Part shown: positions 34,129 through 43,375 of the stretch, one piece after another | Numbering within the stretch: position 1 is the first letter of the stretch | Layout of the letters: every line of letters begins with the position of its first letter | NCBI RefSeq assembly: GCF_047553045.1 | Contig: NZ_CP180208.1 | Coordinates: 310,001-374,000, forward strand | Direction of reading: 5' to 3' | DNA from: Sphingomonas_L flavalba_A | Lineage (GTDB): Bacteria; Pseudomonadota; Alphaproteobacteria; Sphingomonadales; Sphingomonadaceae | DNA: 64,000 bases | Notes under the pieces: model-generated | Databases searched by the model: none | Told to the model about the DNA's origin: nothing | What the model saw: only the letters and a program-made list of their open reading frames with translations | Translations under genes and position numbers: made by a program

Positions 34129-34142
34129 TGTAAACGATTTCA
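34129..34142. promoter_or_regulatory. LacI-type operator upstream of aldo/keto reductase
   Basis: TGTAAACGATTTCA keeps the left arm and central CG and differs from TGTAA-NCGN-TTACA at one fixed position. It lies 35 bases before the reductase ATG and is the last site of the series. Confidence 0.7.
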
Positions 34143-34213
34143 GAATACGATGCGACCGAAACCGGACGCGCGCCGGTTTGATGCGCGGAGTGTCGCGTAA
34201 CCCGCTCGGTTGC

Positions 34214-35395
34214 TTACGGGACCGGGCTGGCGCGGGGTGGCGTACCGCCGGCGGCACGCTGGCGGACGAGGCGGAGATAGGTGTCGACCAGGGCCTGATT
34301 GACCTGATCCCAGCCGAAACGTTCGCTGATCCGCTCGCCGGCGTGGCCGGAGGCGGCGCGGGCCTGCGGCTTTTCGCAGTAATATTGCAACGCGTCGGCA
34401 AAGGCTTCGATCGCGCCGGGGCGGATCAGCCTGCCGTTGACCCCATCTAGCACCAGGCTCTGGCTGCCGGTGGCGACCGCCGCGACGACCGGAAGCCCGG
34501 CGGCCATCGCTTCCAGCGTCACGTTGCCGAACGTTTCGGTGACGGATGGGTTGAACAGCATGTCCATGGACGCGACGGCGCGGCCAAGGTCGCCGCCGCC
34601 CTGAAAGCCAGCGAACACCGCTTGCGGCAGCCGGCGCTGGAACCAGTCCCGCGCTGGCCCGTCGCCGACAACAAGGACCCGGTGGGGAACGCCGCGCCGT
34701 TCCAACTGGTCGACTGCGTCCGAAAACACGTCCAGCCCTTTTTCCATCACCAGCCGGCCGACGAAGCCAATCGTCACCGCGTCGTCGGCAATGCCCAATG
34801 ATCGGCGCCAGGCAAGATCGCGGCGGGCGGGGTTGAAAACGGTGCGGTCCACCCCCCGCGTCCAGATGCCGACGTCGAAGCTCATCCGCTGTTCGCGCAG
34901 CAGTTGCGCCATCGATTCCGAAGGCGCCACAATCGCATCGCAGCGCCGGTAGAAGCGCCGCAGCATCGCCTCGACCAGCGGTTCCAGGAAGGCGAGGCCG
35001 TAATAGCGCGGATAGGTCTCGAACCGGGTGTGGACCGAGGCGACAACCGGAATGCTGCGCCGCCGCGCCAGGCTGACCGCGCGATGGCCGAGTATTTCCG
35101 GGCTGGCAACGTGGACGACATTGGGGGCGAAGGTAGCAATATCGCGGCGCACGCTGGGCGGAATCAGCAACGGTGCGCGGTATTCGGTACGGCCCGGAAA
35201 GGGCAGGGCGGGTATTCCGACCAGATCGCCGGTCGGTGGAAAAGCCGGGTTGGGCACGACCGGGGAATAGATGCGGACGGCAGCCCCCTGCCGGAGCAGA
35301 TAGCCGACCAGCCGGTTCAGGGCCTGGTTCGCACCGTCGCGCACATAGTTGTAGTTGCCGCTGAACAGCGCGACGCGGAGGTGGGTGACGTCCAT
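34214..35395 (-). CDS. Glycosyltransferase family 4 protein
   Basis: 393-residue GT-B glycosyltransferase. The N-terminal half contains LRVALFSGNYNYVRDGANQA and VVASVHTRFETYPRYYGL. The C-terminal donor half starts IGFVGRLVMEKGLDVFSDAV and holds the E-x7-E motif (ETFGNVTLEAMAAGLPVVA). Similar enzymes transfer mannose or glucuronate/glucose to lipids or polysaccharide. The start MDVTHLRVAL is chosen by homology; an ATG eight codons upstream is possible and neither has a strong ribosome site. Divergent from lon; no link to the sugar locus is evident and no operator precedes it. Confidence 0.85.
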   Translation of the reverse strand: MDVTHLRVALFSGNYNYVRDGANQALNRLVGYLLRQGAAVRIYSPVVPNPAFPPTGDLVGIPALPFPGRTEYRAPLLIPPSVRRDIATFAPNVVHVASPEILGHRAVSLARRRSIPVVASVHTRFETYPRYYGLAFLEPLVEAMLRRFYRRCDAIVAPSESMAQLLREQRMSFDVGIWTRGVDRTVFNPARRDLAWRRSLGIADDAVTIGFVGRLVMEKGLDVFSDAVDQLERRGVPHRVLVVGDGPARDWFQRRLPQAVFAGFQGGGDLGRAVASMDMLFNPSVTETFGNVTLEAMAAGLPVVAAVATGSQSLVLDGVNGRLIRPGAIEAFADALQYYCEKPQARAASGHAGERISERFGWDQVNQALVDTYLRLVRQRAAGGTPPRASPVP

Positions 35396-35473
35396 CTGCC
35401 GGCTTGTTAGGCGGATCATGCGCAAAATGCCACTGCCGCCATACGCTTTATATCCCGCCAACCATCCGCGTGA

Positions 35474-35503
35474 TTGATGCCGCGCACCCGCACACCATAT
35501 AAG
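35474..35503 (+). promoter_or_regulatory. Candidate lon promoter, possibly heat-shock type
   Basis: TTGATG (35474-35479) is followed after 13 bases by CACCATAT, close to the sigma-32 form (CTTGAA…CCCCATNT). After 18 bases there is TATAAG, a good sigma-70 -10. Both readings use the same -35. The element is 38 bases before the lon ATG. Confidence 0.45.
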
Positions 35504-35540
35504 GCGCGAACCGCACCGCGCAGGTGCCGCCGGAGTTTGC

Positions 35541-37946
<2,406 letters not shown>

Positions 37947-38012
37947 GCGGGAACGATATGTGGGAAAAATAGGGTTGCCGCCGGCCATACGGTGTTTTTT
38001 GCCGCTTTTGCT

Positions 38013-38041
38013 TTGACAGGCACCGCAACACGCGCCTTACT
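38013..38041 (+). promoter_or_regulatory. Candidate hup promoter
   Basis: A perfect TTGACA (38013-38018), 17 bases, then CTTACT as a weak -10, in the 153-base gap between lon and hup, 58 bases before the hup ATG. An upstream T-rich tract (37993-38010) could act as an UP-like element. Confidence 0.4.
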
Positions 38042-38099
38042 GCCGCCCGGCTGAAAGCCATGATCCAATATTTAGCTCAATTTAGGGGGTTCCCAGGGC

Positions 38100-38372
38100 A
38101 TGAATAAGCAAGAGCTGATCGGTGCCGTCGCGGACGGTTCGGGCCTGAGCAAGGCGGATGCCGGCAAGGCCGTCGAGGCCGTGTTCGACTCGATCGCCGC
38201 CGCTCTGAAGAAGGGTGACGAAGTGCGCCTCGTCGGCTTCGGGACCTTCTCGGTCAGCAAGCGCAAGGCGTCCACCGGCCGCAACCCGCGGACCGGCGAG
38301 CCGATGACCATCAAGGCGTCGAGCCAGCCGAAGTTCAAGGCGGGCAAGGGCCTGAAGGACTCGGTCAACTGA
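38100..38372 (+). CDS. hup: DNA-binding protein HU
   Basis: 90-residue nucleoid protein beginning MNKQELIGAVADGSGLSKAD. The DNA-intercalating arm has the conserved GRNPRTGEPMTIKAS segment with its Pro, and the saddle strand reads VRLVGFGTFSVSKRKA. It forms dimers that bend DNA. The gene stands alone after lon and is followed by a strong hairpin. Confidence 0.97.
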   Translation: MNKQELIGAVADGSGLSKADAGKAVEAVFDSIAAALKKGDEVRLVGFGTFSVSKRKASTGRNPRTGEPMTIKASSQPKFKAGKGLKDSVN

Positions 38373-38379
38373 TCGTTCG

Positions 38380-38408
38380 GCCGGCGCGGGGGCGACCCCC
38401 GCGCCGGC
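38380..38408 (+). terminator. GC-rich hairpin downstream of hup
   Basis: A perfect 13-base-pair stem (GCCGGCGCGGGGG / CCCCCGCGCCGGC) with CGA loop begins seven bases after the hup stop. There is no T-run, as is frequent in GC-rich alphaproteobacteria. Confidence 0.6.
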
Positions 38409-38562
38409 ACCGTTCCGTCCGGCGCGATACGGGCTGGACAATCACGTGGCGGATGCTATTTCGCCGCGACCGGAGCGGTTAGGCCTTGCCTGATCCCTTT
38501 CGGTGCGGAGGGCGCCACCACGCGCCAGATGCGGGCAATCCCGCCTCCACGACCCGATATTT

Positions 38563-38637
38563 GGGCGCGTAGCTCAGTGGTAGAGCACACCCTTCACACG
38601 GGTGGGGTCGCAGGTTCAATCCCTGCCGCGCCCACCA
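38563..38637 (+). tRNA. tRNA-Val (anticodon CAC), CCA encoded
   Basis: 75-nucleotide cloverleaf: acceptor GGGCGCG/CGCGCCC, D-arm GCTC-AGTGGTA-GAGC, anticodon stem CACCC/GGGTG with loop TTCACAC (anticodon CAC, reads GUG), five-base variable loop GGGTC, T-arm GCAGG-TTCAATC-CCTGC, discriminator A and encoded CCA. All stems pair perfectly. Confidence 0.97.
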
Positions 38638-38899
38638 TCACTGAAGCATTTGATTGTATTTGGCCTGCTTGTGGCTTTGCGCGCCCGTTCTCGGTGACCA
38701 TTTGAGCAGCCTCTGCTGCTTCGCTCGGTCGCCTGAGGCCGTTCGGATCGCTGGAATTATGACGTCGCACTTCTTTGTCCGAGGCGCGGCGCCGAATAGT
38801 CATCGGGTTTTTCGATAAGGGTGACAGTTTTTATGACGCTGGTGAATTGGCACCATGCGGCTAACAAAGACCGTCGTCATTTCGGAAGGAGAAGCTGCC

Positions 38900-40429
38900 A
38901 TGACCAAGACACACCCCGACGCCGGCCAGTGTCCGGTTTCCCATCTGACGACGGCATTCGGTGCGCCGGTGCCCGATAATCAGGACAGCCTCACGGCCGG
39001 CGGGCGCGGGCCTTTGCTGGCTCAGGATGTTTGGCTCAACGAGAAGCTCGCCAATTTTGTGCGTGAGGTGGTCCCCGAGCGACGCATGCATGCCAAGGGA
39101 TCGGGCGCTTTCGGCACGTTCACCGTGACCCAGGACATCAGCCGCTACACCCGCGCCAGCATTTTTTCAGAGATCGGCAAGAAGACCGAGATGTTCGCGC
39201 GCTTCACGACCGTCGCCGGCGAGCGCGGCGCCGCCGATGCCGAGCGCGACATTCGCGGCTTTGCGCTGAAATTCTACACCGACGAAGGCAATTGGGACAT
39301 GGTCGGGAACAACACCCCGGTCTTTTTCCTGCGCGACCCGCGCAAATTCCCCGATCTTAACAAGGCAGTGAAGCGCGACCCGCGCACCAACATGCGTAGC
39401 GCCACCAATAATTGGGATTTCTGGACGCTGTTGCCCGAAGCCTTTCATCAGGTGACGATCGTGATGTCCGATCGGGGCCTGCCCAAAAGTTATCGCCACA
39501 TGCATGGTTTCGGCAGCCATACCTACAGTTTCTGGAACGAGGCGGGCGAGCGCTTCTGGGTTAAATTCCACTTCAAGACCCGACAGGGCATTGACAATCT
39601 GAGCGATGCGGAGGCGGCGGCGCTGGTCGGCGACGACCGCGAATCGCACCAGCGCGATCTGTACGAGGCGATCGAGCGTGGCGACTTCCCGAAATGGACG
39701 ATGTATGTCCAGATCATGCCGGAGGCGGACGCCGAAACCTATCGCTTCCACCCCTTCGACCTGACCAAGGTCTGGTACAAGGCCGATTATCCGCTGATCG
39801 AGGTCGGCGAGTTCGAGCTCAATCGCAACCCGGAAAATTTTTTCGCCGATGTCGAGCAGAGCGCTTTCGCGCCGTCTAATCTGGTGCCGGGAATCGGCGT
39901 GTCGCCCGACCGCATGCTCCAGGCGCGTCTGTTCAACTATGCGGATGCCCAGCGTTACCGGCTCGGCGTCAACTATCATCAGATTCCGGTCAACGCCGCG
40001 CGCTGCCCGGTGATGAGCAATCATCGCGACGGGGCGGGGCGGGTAGACGGCAATTACGGCAGTCGTCCGCATTATGAGCCGAACAGCTTCGGCCAGTGGC
40101 AGCAGCAGCCCGACTATGGCGAGCCGCCGCTGCGCATCAGCGGCGACGCGGCGCACTGGAATTTCCGCGATGACGACGACGATTACTTCACTCAGCCACG
40201 CAAGCTGTTCCAGCAGATGCGGCCGGAGCAGCAGCAGGTGCTGTTCGACAATACGGCGCGGGCGATGGGCGATGCACCAGCCTTCATAAAGCAGCGGCAT
40301 ATCGACAATTGCACCCGCTGCGACCCCGCTTACGGCGCCGGGGTCGCCGCCGCGCTTGCGATGAGCGCCCGTCCGGCGGCCGATCTTCCGGCGGAGCCGG
40401 AAACGCCGCCACAGAATTCGCGGCGCTGA
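38900..40429 (+). CDS. katA: Haem catalase (monofunctional, small-subunit type)
   Basis: 509-residue catalase that dismutates hydrogen peroxide. The distal His is in RRMHAKGSGAFG, the distal Asn in MVGNNTPVFFLRDP and the proximal haem-ligand Tyr in RLFNYADAQRYRLG. Length fits clade 3/small-subunit enzymes. The ATG at 38900 is preceded by AAGGAG, whereas the upstream in-frame ATG lacks a site. The 262 bases between the tRNA and this gene contain no recognised OxyR site. No export signal, so cytoplasmic. Confidence 0.96.
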   Translation: MTKTHPDAGQCPVSHLTTAFGAPVPDNQDSLTAGGRGPLLAQDVWLNEKLANFVREVVPERRMHAKGSGAFGTFTVTQDISRYTRASIFSEIGKKTEMFARFTTVAGERGAADAERDIRGFALKFYTDEGNWDMVGNNTPVFFLRDPRKFPDLNKAVKRDPRTNMRSATNNWDFWTLLPEAFHQVTIVMSDRGLPKSYRHMHGFGSHTYSFWNEAGERFWVKFHFKTRQGIDNLSDAEAAALVGDDRESHQRDLYEAIERGDFPKWTMYVQIMPEADAETYRFHPFDLTKVWYKADYPLIEVGEFELNRNPENFFADVEQSAFAPSNLVPGIGVSPDRMLQARLFNYADAQRYRLGVNYHQIPVNAARCPVMSNHRDGAGRVDGNYGSRPHYEPNSFGQWQQQPDYGEPPLRISGDAAHWNFRDDDDDYFTQPRKLFQQMRPEQQQVLFDNTARAMGDAPAFIKQRHIDNCTRCDPAYGAGVAAALAMSARPAADLPAEPETPPQNSRR

Positions 40430-40434
40430 TCCAT

Positions 40435-40462
40435 GCGCCCCTCCCTTTCGGGGGAGGGGCGC
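40435..40462. terminator. Bidirectional hairpin between convergent katA and purL
   Basis: An 11-base-pair stem (GCGCCCCTCCC / GGGAGGGGCGC) with a TTTCGG loop starts five bases after the katA stop. No flanking T-run. The remaining 139 bases to the purL stop hold nothing recognised. Confidence 0.55.
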
Positions 40463-40601
40463 GGCTCGCGCGAAACGGAGCCGGATGCCAAGGACATTTG
40501 AAGCTGCATCCGCGCCAATCATCGTCAGCGGCTGGCGGAGCGTTACGCGTGCCGCATCGCTGGATGTCGGGCTGCGGAGAGCAGAGACAGTCTCAGGTCT
40601 C

Positions 40602-42800
40602 TCAATTGCCCATCAAGTCCGGGAAGAAGTTTTCGTGAGCGGAACGAAGGGTGGTGAGGGACAGGGCGACGGCATTTGCCGGGTCAGTGATGGCGTCGGC
40701 AGCTACTTGGCCTACCAGCAGGGCCTCTACGCCGGCGGCATCGGCCGCGGCGACGAGCGCGTCTGAGTCGGCGGTCGTCACCAGATAGCGGGCCTGATCC
40801 TCGCCGAAATACCAGTCGCGGGCGACGGTGCCGGCGGGCAGGGCGGCGAGCGCCGCGCCGAGATTGCCGGCAAGCGCCATTTCAGCGAGCGCGACGAGCA
40901 GGCCGCCGTCCGACAGGTCATGCACGGCGGTCAGCGTGCCGTCGGCGATGCGATCGCGGACGAAATCGCCGTTGCGGCGTTCAGCGGTCAGGTCGACCGG
41001 CGGCGGCGGGCCATCTTCTCGCCCGGCGATCTCGCGCAGCCACAGTGACTGGCCGAGATGGCCGGCGGTGGCGCCGATCAGCACGATCGCTTCGCCTTCC
41101 GCCTTGAACGCGACGGTCGCCGAGCGGCTCCAGTCGGCGAGCAGGCCGACGCCGCCGATCGCCGGGGTCGGCAGGATGGCGCTGGTCGTGCCGTCGTCGT
41201 TGCGGGTTTCGTTGTAGAGGCTGACATTGCCGCTGACGATCGGGAAGGCGAGTGCGGTGCACGCTTCCGCCATGCCCTCGATGCAGCCGACGAACTGGCC
41301 CATCACCTCCGGCCGCTGCGGGTTACCGAAATTCATGCAGTCGGTGGTGGCGAGCGGCGTCGCGCCGACGGCGGTCAGGTTGCGCCAGCATTCGGCGATC
41401 GCCTGCTTTCCGCCCTCATAGGGGTCGGCGTAGCAATAGCGCGGGGTGCAGTCGGTGCTGATCGCCAGACCTTTCTGCGTGCCGTGGACGCGAACGACCG
41501 CGGCGTCGCCGCCGGGGCGCTGGACGGTGTCGGCGCCGACCATGTGGTCGTATTGTTCCCAGATCCAGCGCCGGCTGGCGAGGTCCGGCGACGCCATCAG
41601 TTTCAGCAGGTCGGCGGCGATGTCGGTCGAAGCCGGCACGTCGGTGAGCGGCGCCGGCTTCGGCGTCGGGACATGGGGGCGGTCGTAGAGCGGGGCGGAA
41701 TCGGCGAGGGGGGCGAGCGGGATGTCGGCGACGGTCTCGCCCCGCCAGTTGAGGACCATGCGACCGGTGGTTGTCACCTGGCCTATCACGGCAAAATCAA
41801 GTTCCCACTTACGAAAGATCGCTTCCGCTTCCGCCTCGCGGCCGGGCTGTAGGACCATCAGCATGCGTTCCTGGGATTCGGACAGCATCATTTCGTAGGG
41901 GGTCATCCCTTCTTCGCGGCAGGGGACGGCGTCCATGTCGAGGACGATGCCGACGCCGCCCTTCGACGCCATTTCGACGCTGGACGAGGTCAGGCCGGCG
42001 GCGCCCATGTCCTGGATCGCGACGATCGCGTCGGAGGCCATCAGTTCGAGGCAGGCCTCGATCAGCAGTTTCTCGGTGAACGGATCGCCGACCTGTACGG
42101 TCGGGCGCTTTTCTTCCGAATCCTCGGAGAATTCGGCCGACGCCATCGTCGCGCCGTGGATGCCGTCGCGGCCGGTCTTGGAGCCGACATAGACGATCGG
42201 ATTGCCGGCGCCGGACGCGGCGGAATAGAATATCTTCGCGGTTTCAGCGACGCCGACGGTCATCGCGTTGACGAGGATGTTGCCGTCATAGGCGCGGTGG
42301 AAATTCACCTCGCCGCCGACCGTCGGCACGCCGACGCAATTGCCGTAGCCGCCGATGCCGTGGACGACACCGGCGATCAGGTGACGCATCTTCGGGTGGT
42401 CGGGCCGGCCGAAACGCAAAGCGTTCAGGTTGGCGACCGGGCGCGCGCCCATCGTGAACACGTCGCGCAGGATGCCGCCGACACCGGTCGCCGCGCCTTG
42501 ATAGGGTTCGATGTAGGACGGGTGGTTGTGGCTCTCCATCTTGAAGATCGCCGCCTGCCCGTCGCCGATATCGACGACGCCGGCATTTTCGCCGGGGCCG
42601 CAGATGACCTGTGGGCCGGTGGTCGGCAGCTTCTTCAGATGCAGGCGCGACGACTTGTAGGAGCAGTGTTCCGACCACATGACGGAGAAGATGCCGAGTT
42701 CCGTCAGGTTGGGCGTGCGGCCCAGCGCGGCGAGGACGCGGTCATATTCTTCCGGCGAAAGCCCGTGTTCGGCGACGATGTCTGGCGTGATCTCGGTCAT
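40602..42800 (-). CDS. purL: Phosphoribosylformylglycinamidine synthase subunit PurL (small form)
   Basis: 732-residue ATP-dependent synthetase of the fourth step of purine biosynthesis. It is the short alpha-type PurL, which needs PurQ and PurS from elsewhere. The N-terminal VMWSEHCSYKSSRLHLKKLP contains the catalytic His region. The nucleotide-site segments FKMESHNHPSYIEPYQGAAT and GVPTVGGEVNFH and the second half VQRPGGDAAVVRVHGTQKG are all present. Divergent from a VOC-domain gene across 103 bases. Confidence 0.97.
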   Translation of the reverse strand: MTEITPDIVAEHGLSPEEYDRVLAALGRTPNLTELGIFSVMWSEHCSYKSSRLHLKKLPTTGPQVICGPGENAGVVDIGDGQAAIFKMESHNHPSYIEPYQGAATGVGGILRDVFTMGARPVANLNALRFGRPDHPKMRHLIAGVVHGIGGYGNCVGVPTVGGEVNFHRAYDGNILVNAMTVGVAETAKIFYSAASGAGNPIVYVGSKTGRDGIHGATMASAEFSEDSEEKRPTVQVGDPFTEKLLIEACLELMASDAIVAIQDMGAAGLTSSSVEMASKGGVGIVLDMDAVPCREEGMTPYEMMLSESQERMLMVLQPGREAEAEAIFRKWELDFAVIGQVTTTGRMVLNWRGETVADIPLAPLADSAPLYDRPHVPTPKPAPLTDVPASTDIAADLLKLMASPDLASRRWIWEQYDHMVGADTVQRPGGDAAVVRVHGTQKGLAISTDCTPRYCYADPYEGGKQAIAECWRNLTAVGATPLATTDCMNFGNPQRPEVMGQFVGCIEGMAEACTALAFPIVSGNVSLYNETRNDDGTTSAILPTPAIGGVGLLADWSRSATVAFKAEGEAIVLIGATAGHLGQSLWLREIAGREDGPPPPVDLTAERRNGDFVRDRIADGTLTAVHDLSDGGLLVALAEMALAGNLGAALAALPAGTVARDWYFGEDQARYLVTTADSDALVAAADAAGVEALLVGQVAADAITDPANAVALSLTTLRSAHENFFPDLMGN

Positions 42801-42903
42801 GGGCCGATCCGGTAGCCTGCCGCGACGGCCCTGTCAGCCTGAATTGCGGCGACGGTGGAAAGCGGCGATGCTTCGCCCCGTTCCGAATCGCAGGAGAGCA
42901 ACG

Positions 42904-43362
42904 ATGGCGCGGCCGATCCCCGAGGGGTTTCATACCCTCACCCCCTATCTGACCGTCGACGATGCCGATGGCGCGATCCGTTGGTATGGGGCGGTGTTCG
43001 ACGCGGTCGAACTGTTCCGGCTGCCGTGGGGCGACAAGATCGGCCATGCCGAGATTCGCATCGGTGATTCGCATATGATGCTGGCCGACGAGTCCCCGGA
43101 GAGCGACACGCGCAGTCCACGCGGGCTGGGCGGGACGACCGGCACCCTGTTGCTGTATGTCACGGATGTCGACGCGGTGTTCGCGCGCGCCGTCGCCGCC
43201 GGGGCGACCGCGCTGCGGCCGGTCGAGGATCAGTTCTACGGCGATCGCGCCGGGCGGTTGCGCGACCCGTTCGGCCATGAATGGATGCTGGCCACCCATA
43301 TCGAGGACGTTTCCCCCGAGGAGATGGAGCGGCGGATGGCCGGCATGGCGCCGGAATGCTGA
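42904..43362 (+). CDS. VOC (glyoxalase/bleomycin-resistance) superfamily protein, PhnB-like
   Basis: 152 residues in two beta-alpha-beta-beta-beta repeats: LTPYLTVDDADGAIRWYGAV with IGHAEIRIGDSHMMLADESP, then LLLYVTDVDAVFARAVAAGA with DRAGRLRDPFGHEWMLATH. The short DxxD-like and GHEW features fit PhnB-type members. The ATG follows AGGAG by six bases. Function in this subgroup is unassigned; many act in resistance or small-molecule metabolism. Confidence 0.87.
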   Translation: MARPIPEGFHTLTPYLTVDDADGAIRWYGAVFDAVELFRLPWGDKIGHAEIRIGDSHMMLADESPESDTRSPRGLGGTTGTLLLYVTDVDAVFARAVAAGATALRPVEDQFYGDRAGRLRDPFGHEWMLATHIEDVSPEEMERRMAGMAPEC

Positions 43363-43375
43363 TTGCGGCGGGCGA

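Noticed and set aside
38594..38803. Minus-strand reading frame of 69 codons ending in GAAGIEPATPPV
   Set aside because: It is an antisense reading of the tRNA-Val gene; this C-terminal string is a well-known artefact of frames running through tRNA genes.
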